Below the pieces are notes generated by a model, which saw only the letters and a list, made by a program, of their open reading frames with translations, ran no database searches and was not told the origin of the DNA. 64,000 nucleotides of DNA from Paenibacillus glacialis. GTDB taxonomy: Bacteria; Bacillota; Bacilli; Paenibacillales; Paenibacillaceae. Positions within the stretch are counted from its first letter, which is position 1, and each line of letters starts with the position of its first letter. The stretch spans positions 144,941 to 208,940 of the forward strand of contig NZ_LVJH01000048.1 in NCBI RefSeq assembly GCF_001637205.1, read 5' to 3'. Position numbers and translations under genes: made by a program. Below are positions 18,136 to 26,553 of this stretch, piece after piece.

Positions 18136-18255
18136 GTCACACCATCCTATTAATTTCATTTTTAGAAACTATATCCAGATTAGCTTCTATTATAACGAAA
18201 ATGACTTAATCCGCCTATTAGATTTGTAGCCTAACATTTGATCCGGTATAAATAT

Positions 18256-19293
18256 TCACTTTCCATGCGTGTTACTTTTTTTCTTGATCGCCCATGTGAG
18301 ACGTGTGTCTTTGGCGTATTTTGTTGTACCGGGATTGCCTTCTGATCTTACAATGGTTAAGTCGTTCAGACGTACAATAAATGACCATAAGCTATCAAAT
18401 TTTAGTTCCTTCTTATATTGGCAAACAAATCCTAGCTTTCCTGATAAAATCTGTTGGGCGAATAATATAGAATCGGGATAATTCTGGGTCATCCGTAAAG
18501 CTTGCTGAGCAGTGTGATAACGCGTCTCTGATAAATACCAGTTCTGTTCTGGTTTTCCGTCATATTTCAGTATCGTTGGTTCGATAAAGTGGTTCGTTGC
18601 AACTAGAAATTGTTCCTCTCCTGTAGGCTTTCTTACAACTATTAATTCTGAGCAGCATTCAACGACAGCCATATCACCATACCGGTCAGCTAAGATTATG
18701 TTCTGCGAAGTACAGATGGGTAAGTTATGCAAAAGTGCGATAGCTTCCTCTACATTTTTACTTTTTTCCAGCAAGTAACGGACGATGAATAAGAAGTTAA
18801 ATCCTGGTTTGGTGTGATTAACTGCTACAAAAGTCATTCCTACAGCAAGTCCATGCTCGTTAACCCCATCTTCTTTACCGACTAAGGCATCACCTTGACC
18901 TACAAATGTATACCCGGCAGTTGGACGTACGAGGCAACTTTCTGTCACTTTTTTGAACCTTGAGAACATATCGTGGTTTCTAGCGAATATTAGATCTGTA
19001 CCATCCTTAAAACAAATGCAGGTACATCCATAATTTTCACCAAATACTCCCATATTCAACAGAAAACAGGCAAATGGTTCGAAAGGATATTGGAGCCCGT
19101 CAGACATTCCTCGTATTTCATCAATGATTTCTGGATAATGCAAGTGATAGAGGGACAACGATTGAAGGCCGAAGGCCTGTTGTTCTTCCGATAATTGAAT
19201 GATGTTGTCAAATCGGATACCATTACGGTATAAGAGTGTGCCGTACTTTAATCCCATTTCATAATGAGTACCTTGTAGTCTTGGGTGATACAT
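18256..19293 (-). CDS. C45-family acyltransferase/hydrolase-like protein
   Basis: This 345-aa protein belongs to the Ntn-hydrolase group that includes acyl-CoA:6-aminopenicillanic acid acyltransferase. Members cleave themselves before a Cys that becomes the nucleophile. The GCT motif appears at residues 89-91, making C90 the likely nucleophile. It is followed by DLIFARNHDM and EDGVNEHGLAVGMTF, both typical of the family. The starting segment LQGTHYEMGLKYG is the usual N-terminal helix. The biological substrate in Bacillota is unknown, and beta-lactam synthesis is not implied. It is divergently arranged with an AraC regulator. Confidence 0.82.
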   Translation of the reverse strand: MYHPRLQGTHYEMGLKYGTLLYRNGIRFDNIIQLSEEQQAFGLQSLSLYHLHYPEIIDEIRGMSDGLQYPFEPFACFLLNMGVFGENYGCTCICFKDGTDLIFARNHDMFSRFKKVTESCLVRPTAGYTFVGQGDALVGKEDGVNEHGLAVGMTFVAVNHTKPGFNFLFIVRYLLEKSKNVEEAIALLHNLPICTSQNIILADRYGDMAVVECCSELIVVRKPTGEEQFLVATNHFIEPTILKYDGKPEQNWYLSETRYHTAQQALRMTQNYPDSILFAQQILSGKLGFVCQYKKELKFDSLWSFIVRLNDLTIVRSEGNPGTTKYAKDTRLTWAIKKKSNTHGK

Positions 19294-19406
19294 GGCTAAT
19301 CACTTCCTTTTAATTAATATTGAATATAGCTTTACCTTATCGTAGAAGAATAGGGAACTATTTTCTTGATGAAAAATGCTAGTATCAGCGGATGGAGCGA
19401 GAAAAA

Positions 19407-20261
19407 GTGGACTATTTAAATCGTGTACGTGAAGCAGTTCTATATATTGAAGATCATTTGCAGAGGAAATTGACCATAGATGATGTTGCCTCCACAGTCG
19501 GCTATTCCAAATTCCATTTTCAACGACTGTTTCATCATGTGTCGAAACAAACGATTGGACAGTATATCTTGAGTCGAAAGCTAACGGAAGCGGCGCGAGT
19601 GTTATGGGAAGAACAGTCTAAAGTTGTTGAAATAGCCTATGAGTATGGATTTGAATCGCACGAAACCTTTACAAGGGCTTTTAAGAATAGATTCGGGATG
19701 TCCCCATTTGCGTTTAAGAGGGTAGGGAAAGTGCCTAATCATCTGCTGAACAAAAGACTTGAACTTGATTATTTAACTCATATTAACGATGATGTGATCA
19801 GTTCCATTGAGGTAGTGAATCTCGGCGAATTGAACCTAAGAGGATATAAAGCAGAGAGTGGGAAGACGAAGGATATTCATCAAGCCTGGAGAAAGCTGCT
19901 TCTGAAACAGAGGAATAGTCACGAAGGGAGCAAATTTGCGAAGTATGGACTGATTCAATATTCTGAGATTGATGAGCTGGAACTGAATTATTCATATCTA
20001 GCTGCTACAACAATGGACGGGATTGAGCGAGAAGAAAATCAACAGGAATTGGTCATATCTCCGTCTAAGTATGTCGTTTTTGATCATAAGGGTGATGCAG
20101 ATCGATTACCGCTTACGTATCAATATATATATGGCACTTGGTTTTCTGAGAATCCATATAGCTTGGTTGAATCGTATGATTTTGAGTTTTATGGTGAGAG
20201 CTTCTCAGAAGTGTCCAGTCGTGACTCTATTATTCGGATTTTTATTCCGGTGAATGATTAG
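19407..20261 (+). CDS. AraC-family regulator with a GyrI-like effector domain
   Basis: The N-terminal AraC domain (first ~105 residues) carries LTIDDVASTVGYSKFHFQRL and IAYEYGFESHETFTRAFKNR, the two helix-turn-helix units. The C-terminal half (about 125-284) is a GyrI/Rob-type small-molecule-binding domain ending in IIRIFIPV. I choose GTG 19407 because GGATGGAG (19390-19397) is well spaced before it. The ATG at 19392 lies inside that purine site and adds five residues. It is divergent from the C45 gene and may control it, but that is inference from position only. Confidence 0.82.
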   Translation: MDYLNRVREAVLYIEDHLQRKLTIDDVASTVGYSKFHFQRLFHHVSKQTIGQYILSRKLTEAARVLWEEQSKVVEIAYEYGFESHETFTRAFKNRFGMSPFAFKRVGKVPNHLLNKRLELDYLTHINDDVISSIEVVNLGELNLRGYKAESGKTKDIHQAWRKLLLKQRNSHEGSKFAKYGLIQYSEIDELELNYSYLAATTMDGIEREENQQELVISPSKYVVFDHKGDADRLPLTYQYIYGTWFSENPYSLVESYDFEFYGESFSEVSSRDSIIRIFIPVND

Positions 20262-20328
20262 TATTTAAGAAGTTATTGGTTTGACATATAGGTCATCTAT
20301 AATACTCAAACAGGGGAGGTATAACATA

Positions 20329-21243
20329 GTGGATAAAATCATTAGTGAAATACCAGATGCTTGTACATGGAACATCGTTCAGGCAGTTCATAAAGGTTGG
20401 TCAAAAGATAAGAAATATTACATAAAAGCGATAGATGGCAGAGAACTGTTACTTAGATTGGCTGACATATCTCAATTTGATAAGAAGAAGTGGGAATTTG
20501 AATCTGTAGAGAAGTTTGATCATATCGATTGTTTAATGTCTCGACCGATTGATTTTGGGATTTGTAATAACGGTCAGTCTGTATATTCCTTATTCACGTG
20601 GGTTGAAGGTGAGGATGCTAATCAGGTTATCCCTACGCTAAGTGCTAAAGAACAATATCGACTTGGTGTCAGAGCAGGAGAGATATTAAGAGAAATGCAT
20701 GAGATTCCTTCAGAGAACAATCCAATTCCATGGTCAGAAACGTATAATCTCAAAATCAATAAATATATATCGAATTATAAAGCATGCGGTATTCATTTAA
20801 AGGGTGCAGATACCATCATCAACTATGTTGAAAGCAAACGATATCTATTAGAAAACCGCTTGGAGTCTATTCAACATGGTGATTATCATGTGGGGAATAT
20901 GATTGTGACAAAGGATGTTGAACTGGGGATTATTGATTTTAACAGGCTTAGTTATGGAGATCCGTGGGAGGAATTCAATCGTATTACTTGGGATGCAAGC
21001 CTAAGTGGATTATTCGCATCGGGTCGTATTAATGGATATTTCAATAACGATGTACCTGATCAATTTTTCAGAGTAATGGCTTTATATATTACAAGCAACC
21101 AACTTTCAAGCATTCACTGGGCGATTCCATTTGGACAAGAAGATGTTGATATTATGCTTGCACGAGCCGGAGATGTGTTGGATTGGTACGACGAATTTCA
21201 GACTTACGTACCGAGTTGGTATGTACCGAACTACAGTGAATAA
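20329..21243 (+). CDS. Aminoglycoside phosphotransferase-like kinase
   Basis: This protein of about 304 aa has the APH/choline-kinase fold. It contains the Brenner-like motif HGDYHVGNMIV (catalytic Asp) at about residue 184 and the metal-binding GIIDFNRLSYGDP at about residue 199. The Lys of the N-lobe is in YYIKAIDG. The substrate may be an aminoglycoside, a macrolide or a metabolite, and the family alone does not decide. The start GTG 20329 follows GGGGAGG. A TTG 48 bases upstream is open but unsupported. A terminator-like hairpin lies 110 bases downstream. Confidence 0.85.
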   Translation: MDKIISEIPDACTWNIVQAVHKGWSKDKKYYIKAIDGRELLLRLADISQFDKKKWEFESVEKFDHIDCLMSRPIDFGICNNGQSVYSLFTWVEGEDANQVIPTLSAKEQYRLGVRAGEILREMHEIPSENNPIPWSETYNLKINKYISNYKACGIHLKGADTIINYVESKRYLLENRLESIQHGDYHVGNMIVTKDVELGIIDFNRLSYGDPWEEFNRITWDASLSGLFASGRINGYFNNDVPDQFFRVMALYITSNQLSSIHWAIPFGQEDVDIMLARAGDVLDWYDEFQTYVPSWYVPNYSE

Positions 21244-21353
21244 TCAGGGATTAGTCACTGAACCCCACAAATACGATATCTTCGGGTATGTCTATAAACT
21301 TTTTTATACCGGGTGAATCCGTAGCTTTATAATTCTAATTACCATTAAACATA

Positions 21354-21393
21354 AAATGCCAGAGTCCTTGATAAATCAAGAACTTTGGCATTT
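21354..21393 (+). terminator. Terminator-like hairpin after the APH-like gene
   Basis: AAATGCCA-AGT-CTTGAT pairs with ATCAAG-ACT-TGGCATTT across nearly 18 bp with two mismatches. A short T-rich tail follows on the plus strand and an A-rich flank precedes it, so it could work in both directions. Confidence 0.7.
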
Positions 21394-21495
21394 ATTATGA
21401 GCTGTTTAAAGAAGAATATGAACATTATTTAATATAACAATAAAAAGTAAATCTTGTATACAAAAATCAAATTAGTATAATTTCAGGAACCACAA

Positions 21496-21725
21496 TGCAG
21501 CGTCTATAAGACATTGAAGCCTGATCGAAGAATTGGATCAAGAAATAGGTGACCAGCTAAATTTTGTTAGCTTCAACTTAGCAGGAAATTTAAAAACTTC
21601 AAATGATGTTTATAGATGGTAAACCAGTTGAAAAATTAAATGGTTATTATTCAAAAGAAGCTTTGTCTACTTTGGTGAACAAGTATTTAGTTCATCAAGC
21701 TAGCTATCTAAATAACATGAGCTGA
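21496..21725 (+). pseudogene. Thioredoxin-like gene remnant
   Basis: Three frames in succession give a recognisable thioredoxin-like order. First comes a Cys-containing start (CSVYKTLKP), then ELDQEIGDQLNFVSFNLAGN, then MFIDGKPVEKLNGYYSKEAL ending YLNNMS before TGA 21723-21725. The frames switch near 21530 and 21600. The segment that normally carries the cis-proline is missing or damaged. This is dead coding sequence; an intact homologue was not seen elsewhere in the window. Confidence 0.55.
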
Positions 21726-21775
21726 ACACCGAATTCTTTCTCCAAATTCCGAATATGAATATTATTAAATCCCGG

Positions 21776-22048
21776 TTATTGCCTATCAGCTTGTTTCATT
21801 CGATATGTATATTTAACCAGATCCATTTGATGTAATTCTATCTGCTTGATTTGCTTCTGTATTCCTTGATAAAAAGGTACCAGTCTATTTCGTAGTTCAT
21901 CAGCTGATTGACCTTTCCAATCACTTATACCACCGATGATTGTTTTGACATGTAGTTCATTCTGTTGTAATTTTTGAATTAATCCGTGGAGTTCCCTTTC
22001 CGCTTTCATGAGATCTGCCACTTCGATTACGATTTTGCTAATCATCAT
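21776..22048 (-). CDS. WXG100-like small partner of the lipase effector
   Basis: This 90-aa helical protein has D-W-K-G-Q-S at residues 43-48, the turn position of the WXG100 helix-turn-helix hairpin. The family length (about 100 aa) fits. It starts at the first ATG of an ATG-ATG pair behind AAGGAGGG. It lies 15 bases after the lipase stop on the same strand, so the two are co-transcribed. By analogy with the small Lap/Tla proteins that pair with LXG or reverse-LXG T7SS toxins, I infer that it binds the lipase's C-terminal helical domain to form the secreted complex. Confidence 0.75.
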   Translation of the reverse strand: MMISKIVIEVADLMKAERELHGLIQKLQQNELHVKTIIGGISDWKGQSADELRNRLVPFYQGIQKQIKQIELHQMDLVKYTYRMKQADRQ

Positions 22049-22063
22049 TAGTCCCTCCTTAGA

Positions 22064-23443
22064 TTATCCTTTATCTGCCTGAATAAAAGCTTCAGCTTTT
22101 TTATTAATGAAGTCTGCTATTTCTTTCGCATTACTGCCATACCAACGATTAAAGTTGTTTAGATCTGAAAACATTTTTTGGGCGATAGGTTGAAGGGAAC
22201 TGCTTCGGCTCGATTGTATCAAGTGTTGAATCGTATTGATTGCTCTTGGTAATTCAATTTGAAATTCCTGAACATGTCTTCTCATCGTTTGTCCTGCTGC
22301 TTGTAATGCTTCGGGTCTTAATTGAATGGTAGTCCCCATTGCCGCGGCAGCAATTTGTCCTATAGAACCTAATGATCCACCATATTGATGCAGGAGATCT
22401 GAGACAAGATCTTTTAAAGCAGCTTGAGCCTCCTCATATGTTCGTACACGTGGAAGTTCTGAAACAAATTGACCATCTGTCGTATATAGCTGATTGGAAA
22501 TATTCCCAGTCTGATTATCAAATTTAAAATTGACCAGAGCATGATTTCCGTCTTTTTTTAAGAAATCCTTGATTTTATTTATAGCTCCATGTCCATACTC
22601 TGGTACATCTATAGTTACATCATCAAACTGGATATATGGCCAACCCATGGAATTTATTTGAACAGAAGGTATAGATAAAAGAGCTATTCTGTTTGTAGGA
22701 TCTTGGTATTTCTCATTTGCAGTTGCATAGTTATTATCAACATAATAGGTACTTCCAACATGTTCCCAAGGCTTGAAAGGACCACCTCCGACGGGATCTT
22801 CAGGCTTTACATAAGAAATATTTGTTTTTAGGAAAGCACCTTGTTTGATTTGCTCAACTAGATCATCTGAAAGTGTAGGTAAGATGCTTGGTGCGTTATA
22901 ACTGACAGATGAGATACCATTACGCACGGCAACATATTCTGCCAGACCGCCACCAAGGGAATGACCCGTTGTAGATATTTGGGCACCAGGGTACTCTTCT
23001 TTTATTGTTCTATATAATTCTTCAGCTTGACGAAATTGATTGGATTTATAAGACTCTCTTAAATCACGCTGTTCATTAAGTTGATAGCTGGTTTTAGGCG
23101 GCCATAAGCTAGGTTTTTCAAACCACTCAGGATGCAACTGCTTTTGCTCTTCGAGTTTTTTAATACGCCCACCAACTACGTCGAAAGTATCCGCATCAAG
23201 ATCTTTAACCTTCCCCCAGTTGTAACCAGGCTCCGTACCTCTGTAACCAATGATCACTTGATCAGTCTTAGAATTATAATAGACAATTGCATCAAATCCT
23301 GAACCGTTTGTATCGTGAAGTAAGGCACCTTCGGGTTCTATTGTTTTCCATTCTGGTGATGTCTTTAGTTCGATTTCTTTGGGAATATTTTCATATGAAT
23401 CAAATGATATTCTATGATATATTTCATCACTTATATACTTCAT
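22064..23443 (-). CDS. Lipase with C-terminal WXG100-like domain, probable T7SS effector
   Basis: This 459-aa protein has no signal peptide. An N-terminal alpha/beta-hydrolase domain of the class 3 lipase/Mbeg1-like type covers about residues 1-290, with nucleophile elbow TTGHSLGGGLAEY (S162). Likely acid and base residues are in PEDPVGG and PEYGHGA. After a linker, residues about 365-459 are helical and resemble a WXG100/LXG hairpin (NNFNRWYGSNAKEIADF). Enzyme first and secretion domain last is the reverse of normal LXG toxins, and matches the staphylococcal phospholipase effector TslA as I remember it. The neighbours strengthen the call: a WXG100 partner downstream and an array of immunity-like lipoproteins divergent to it. 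Confidence 0.85.
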   Translation of the reverse strand: MKYISDEIYHRISFDSYENIPKEIELKTSPEWKTIEPEGALLHDTNGSGFDAIVYYNSKTDQVIIGYRGTEPGYNWGKVKDLDADTFDVVGGRIKKLEEQKQLHPEWFEKPSLWPPKTSYQLNEQRDLRESYKSNQFRQAEELYRTIKEEYPGAQISTTGHSLGGGLAEYVAVRNGISSVSYNAPSILPTLSDDLVEQIKQGAFLKTNISYVKPEDPVGGGPFKPWEHVGSTYYVDNNYATANEKYQDPTNRIALLSIPSVQINSMGWPYIQFDDVTIDVPEYGHGAINKIKDFLKKDGNHALVNFKFDNQTGNISNQLYTTDGQFVSELPRVRTYEEAQAALKDLVSDLLHQYGGSLGSIGQIAAAAMGTTIQLRPEALQAAGQTMRRHVQEFQIELPRAINTIQHLIQSSRSSSLQPIAQKMFSDLNNFNRWYGSNAKEIADFINKKAEAFIQADKG

Positions 23444-23512
23444 ATTATTTCTCCGTTCTTTTATAGATTGTTAACAGAAGTGCTATTCTATGAAAAAACA
23501 ATTTTCGGACAC

Positions 23513-23536
23513 AACTCTGCTAGAATGAGCAGAGTT
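23513..23536. repeat. Perfect inverted repeat in the divergent promoter region
   Basis: AACTCTGCT (23513-23521) and AGCAGAGTT (23528-23536) surround a 6-nt loop, about 70 bases upstream of the lipase start. There is no T run on either strand. It may be an operator or a hairpin in the lipase mRNA leader. Confidence 0.45.
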
Positions 23537-23652
23537 ATTTGTCATCTATCAATAATTAGGTGGCTATCTTCACTTAGTTAAATATATCTACACAGAATAG
23601 GATGAATAAGTAATCCATTTATACCATAATTCAGATAATAATAGAACCTAAA

Positions 23653-23708
23653 GTAATAAAATGTTTAAATGGGTAATTGATCCTTCTGGATTATTAAGGT
23701 ATAAATGA
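23653..23708 (+). promoter_or_regulatory. Promoter of the lipoprotein array, shared element copy 1
   Basis: TTGATC (23677-23682), a 17-bp spacer and TATAAA (23700-23705) lie 65 bases before the first lipoprotein gene. The whole 56-bp block from GTAATA to the -10 region differs by only about six bases from 32155-32210, which precedes the Tad/T7SS locus. Confidence 0.75.
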
Positions 23709-23770
23709 ATTAGAACTTGGAGGTACCCTAGGTTTATGGGAACCAATGATATGGAAATGAGGTCGTACAA

Positions 23771-24082
23771 GTGAAAAAAGTACTATATATATTAATATTT
23801 ATTATAATCCTCATATTCGGAGGATGTAGCTTGCTGAATGCAGAAAGTGCTTTGGACAAAGCAATTGTGAAGCAAGCGACACAGGTGGGTGTGGACTATT
23901 ACCATGAACAGTATGATACGGATGTAGTATTTACAAGCCATAAAATAATACCTTCTAATATTGCTAGTGCAGTTTTTCTACATGGTCATGTAGAGGGTGA
24001 AAAGAATAATTTGATATTTATATCAATGGATTATATAAATTACAAAATTAATTCATTTAAGCGACCTGATGGATTTAAATAA
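23771..24082 (+). CDS. Lipoprotein, array copy 1 (TilA/DUF1433-like)
   Basis: This 103-aa protein starts at GTG with MKKVLYILIFIIILIFGGCS, a lipoprotein signal with Cys 19 as the probable lipidation site. The remaining 84 residues form a small alpha/beta domain: a helix (ALDKAIVKQATQVGVDYY) followed by strands. The size and layout resemble DUF1433 lipoproteins, some of which protect the producer from the T7SS lipase TslA on the outer membrane face. It is the first of six tandem paralogues and is nearest the shared promoter. Its C-terminal half (VFLHGHVEGEKNN onward) is its own, while the first ~57 codons are nearly identical to those of the next copies. Confidence 0.8.
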   Translation: MKKVLYILIFIIILIFGGCSLLNAESALDKAIVKQATQVGVDYYHEQYDTDVVFTSHKIIPSNIASAVFLHGHVEGEKNNLIFISMDYINYKINSFKRPDGFK

Positions 24083-24108
24083 AGATAGCTGGAAATGAGG
24101 CTGTACAG

Positions 24109-24420
24109 GTGAAAAAAGTACTATATATATTAATATTTATTATAATCCTGATATTTGGAGGATGCAGCTTGTTGAATGCAGAAATTGCTTTGGACAAAGC
24201 AATTGTGAAGCAAGCGACACAGGTGGGTGTGGACTATTACCATGAACAGTATGATACGGATGTAGTATTTACAAGCCATAAAATAATACCTTCTAATATT
24301 GCTAGTGCAGTTTTTCTGGATGGCCATGTAAAGGGTGAAAAGGATAATTTGATATCTATATCAATGGATTATAGAACTTATGAGATTAAGGGATATATGC
24401 CACCAGAAGGATATGAATAA
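24109..24420 (+). CDS. Lipoprotein, array copy 2 (TilA/DUF1433-like)
   Basis: This 103-aa paralogue has its GTG start 26 bases after copy 1. The signal peptide and first domain half match copy 1 almost base for base. Residue 26 is Ile (EIALDKA) instead of Ser. The C-terminal part reads VFLDGHVKGEKDN and ends MPPEGYE, different from copy 1. It is expected to be anchored outside the membrane and to neutralise a lipase-type toxin, by inference from the array's position. Confidence 0.8.
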   Translation: MKKVLYILIFIIILIFGGCSLLNAEIALDKAIVKQATQVGVDYYHEQYDTDVVFTSHKIIPSNIASAVFLDGHVKGEKDNLISISMDYRTYEIKGYMPPEGYE

Positions 24421-24454
24421 AGAATAACTGATAGCTGGAAATGAGGTCGTACAA

Positions 24455-24766
24455 GTGAAAAAAGTACTATATATATTAATATTTATTATAATCCTCATAT
24501 TCGGAGGATGTAGCTTGCTGAATGCAGAAAGTGCTTTGGACAAAGCAATTGTGAAGCAAGCGACACAGGTGGGTGTGGACTATTACCATGAACAGTATGA
24601 TACAGATGTAGTATTTACAAGCCATCAAATAATACCTTCTTATATTAACCATTCAATTGTATTAAATGGTCACGTAGAAGGAGAAGTGAGAAACCTAATA
24701 CAGGTATCGATAAATTATGTAACTTATGAGATTACGGGATATAAGCCACCTGAAGGATTTAAATAA
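24455..24766 (+). CDS. Lipoprotein, array copy 3 (TilA/DUF1433-like)
   Basis: This 103-aa paralogue starts at GTG. Its N-terminal half is the array consensus. From residue 57 it diverges (SHQIIPSYINHSIVLNGHVE) and has VRNLIQVSINY where copies 1 and 2 have KNNLIFISMDY, so it is the most changed of the inner copies at the C-terminal side. It ends PPEGFK. Confidence 0.8.
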   Translation: MKKVLYILIFIIILIFGGCSLLNAESALDKAIVKQATQVGVDYYHEQYDTDVVFTSHQIIPSYINHSIVLNGHVEGEVRNLIQVSINYVTYEITGYKPPEGFK

Positions 24767-24792
24767 AGATACCTAGAAATGAGGTCCTGCAG

Positions 24793-25101
24793 GTGAAAAA
24801 AGTACTATATGTTCTAATATTTATTATAATCCTCATATTCGGAGGATGTAGCTTGCTGAATGCAGAAAGTGCTTTGGACAAAGCAATTGTGAAGCAAGCG
24901 ACACAGGTGGGTGTCGACTATTTCCTTGAAAAGTATGATACGGATGTAGTATTTACAAGCCATCAAATAATACCTTCTTATATTGATAGTTCAATTGCTT
25001 TAAATGGCCACGTGAAGGGAGAAAAGAATAATATAATATCTATATCAATGGATTATAGAACTTATAAGATTACGGGACATAAGCGACCTGAAGGATTTTA
25101 A
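24793..25101 (+). CDS. Lipoprotein, array copy 4 (TilA/DUF1433-like)
   Basis: This 102-aa paralogue starts at GTG. It has VLYVLIF in the signal segment and DYFLEKYDTD in place of DYYHEQYDTD. The C-terminal part reads SYIDSSIALNGHVKGEKNN and ends HKRPEGF. The codons and spacing to the next copy are as in the rest of the array. Confidence 0.8.
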   Translation: MKKVLYVLIFIIILIFGGCSLLNAESALDKAIVKQATQVGVDYFLEKYDTDVVFTSHQIIPSYIDSSIALNGHVKGEKNNIISISMDYRTYKITGHKRPEGF

Positions 25102-25130
25102 TAAAGATACCTAGAAATGAGGTCGTACAC

Positions 25131-25415
25131 GTGAAAAAAGTACTATATGTATTAATATTTATTATAATCCTCATATTTGGAGGATGTAGCTTGCTGAATG
25201 CAGAAAGTGCTTTGGACAAAGCAATTGTGAAGCAAGCAACACAGGTGGGTGTGGACTATTACCATGAACAGTATGCTACGGATGTAGTATTTACAAGCCA
25301 TCAAATAATGCCTTCTTATATTTCTAATACAATTTTTCTGCATGGCCATGTAAAGGGTGAAAAGGATAATTTGATATTTATATCAATAGATTATGAAACT
25401 TATGAGATTACATAA
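25131..25415 (+). CDS. Lipoprotein, array copy 5, C-terminally truncated
   Basis: This 94-aa paralogue ends early at DYETYEIT. Against copy 4, five bases (GGGAC or equivalent) are missing just after ATTAC near 25411. This shifts the frame into an immediate TAA and leaves the old tail (GCGACCTTAAGGATATGAATAA) untranslated. Only the last nine residues are lost, so the domain may still fold. Confidence 0.7.
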   Translation: MKKVLYVLIFIIILIFGGCSLLNAESALDKAIVKQATQVGVDYYHEQYATDVVFTSHQIMPSYISNTIFLHGHVKGEKDNLIFISIDYETYEIT

Positions 25416-25558
25416 GCGACCTTAAGGATATGAATAAAAAATAACTTTAGGGAACAGATCAGATAGGGTAAGTAGACCTTTTAATTTCCTGGTTTATAAT
25501 AAAGTATTCAAGATGATTGTATAGAAGTAATACAAACTAAGGAAATGGGGACGATCAG

Positions 25559-25879
25559 GTGAAAAAAATGTTATATGTCTTTATATTTATTATAATCATC
25601 ATATTTGGAGGATGCAGCTTGTTGAAATTAGAAAGTGCTGATGACAAAGCTATTGTGAGGAAGGCTACACAAATGGGTGTGGAATACTTCCAAGAACATT
25701 ATGATACCGATGTAGAATTTACTACCCATCGACTTATTACGGATTCAGATCATCCAAACATCGGTCTGTATGGCTACGTGATGGGAGATAAGAAAAATTT
25801 AGTATATATATTATTAGACTATAGAAATGGTGAAATGATTGCTTCAAGCCACCACTTGAAGGATATGAATAAAGAATGA
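25559..25879 (+). CDS. Lipoprotein, array copy 6, divergent (TilA/DUF1433-like)
   Basis: This 106-aa paralogue is the most distant member, separated from copy 5 by about 140 bases. The signal (MKKMLYVFIFIIIIIFGGCS) and the helix region are still recognisable, but most positions after residue 21 differ (ESADDKAIVRKATQMGVEYF). The tail GEMIASSHHLKDMNKE is longer. It was probably an early duplicate or a separate acquisition, and may protect against a different toxin variant. Confidence 0.78.
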   Translation: MKKMLYVFIFIIIIIFGGCSLLKLESADDKAIVRKATQMGVEYFQEHYDTDVEFTTHRLITDSDHPNIGLYGYVMGDKKNLVYILLDYRNGEMIASSHHLKDMNKE

Positions 25880-26089
25880 TTCTAGTACTAACTCTGATTG
25901 AAAAAAATGGACGCTCACTAGGTGAATTTTTCACACGAATAGCTGTATATTGAACAATTTGATCATTGTATACAGGTCGAAATCAAAAAGCTATTCGGTA
26001 AGCATCAAATCAGTAGAACATAGCGAACAGCAAGCTTTCCAACAAGGCGAATACTTCAGAGGAAGGGCAAAAGAACGCTATAAATATAG

Positions 26090-26130
26090 AAGTGACTTTT
26101 TATTCGATTCTGAATGAAAAGTCGCTTTTG
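26090..26130 (+). terminator. Terminator after the lipoprotein array
   Basis: AAGTGACTTTTTATTC and GAATGAAAAGTCGCTT form a long stem (16 bp with two mismatches), followed by TTGTTTATTTG. Confidence 0.7.
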
Positions 26131-26190
26131 TTTATTTGTATTTATTTTACAATTCAAAAAAACATAAGTTATTCAATCGCCTCGCACTAG

Positions 26191-26499
26191 GTGCGGGTAC
26201 CTGAGAGCGGGGGAAAAGGTCTTGAAACCAGAGGATGCAAACCGCAAGGGGATGAAAGAACATTTGATGGGTATATGAAGAAAAACGTTCCTGCTAATAA
26301 AGAAACAACACTTCATACACAATCAAAGGAATTTAATAACAATTCGAAGGGTACTAATCCTGAAAGACAGTTCAAAAGATATGGAGTTGAATCGCACGCA
26401 GGTCTATCACTTCACGTTCACCAACCGACAAGAAATAAGAACAAAGAAGATATTAGTCAACTTTACGACTATTTGAAAAACGGAAAGTACCGAGAATAG
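26191..26499 (+). CDS. Orphan polymorphic-toxin tip, probably shortened
   Basis: The frame carries TTLHTQSKEFNNNSKGTNPE, then QFKRYGVESHAGLSLHVHQ and ends LYDYLKNGKYRE. The HVHQPTRN and LYDYLKNGKYR blocks recall the end of RHS/LXG toxin tips (I think toxin family 24, from memory). In such tips a Gly-rich segment usually separates the two blocks; here they are adjacent, so about 25 residues may be missing. There is no secretion or core part and no convincing ribosome binding site for GTG 26191; an internal ATG lies at 26275. It is a displaced tip followed by its likely immunity gene. Confidence 0.5.
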   Translation: MRVPESGGKGLETRGCKPQGDERTFDGYMKKNVPANKETTLHTQSKEFNNNSKGTNPERQFKRYGVESHAGLSLHVHQPTRNKNKEDISQLYDYLKNGKYRE

Positions 26500-26553
26500 T
26501 AATATGACTTTAAATATGGGTTGGCTAAATTGCTATCCCTATGGGGTGAGATA

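Noticed and set aside
18256..19293. The C45 protein next to an exporter and a monooxygenase suggested a beta-lactam or other antibiotic cluster.
   Set aside because: Orientation and spacing do not support one operon, and no NRPS, PKS or synthetase gene is present.
20281..20303. TTGACA followed by TATAAT just before the APH-like gene, suggesting a promoter.
   Set aside because: The spacer is only 11 bp, too short for a sigma-A promoter. No better pair was found, so no promoter is claimed.
23771..25415. Regular repeats of about 340 bases that could suggest a CRISPR-like or satellite array.
   Set aside because: Each repeat is a complete lipoprotein gene with start, lipobox and stop. The repeats are paralogues.
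25890..26090. Protein-like words (VEHSEQQAFQQGEYFRGRAK) after the lipoprotein array, resembling the end of an IS1182-type transposase.
   Set aside because: Too short and too uncertain to name; no inverted repeats or target duplication were found around it.
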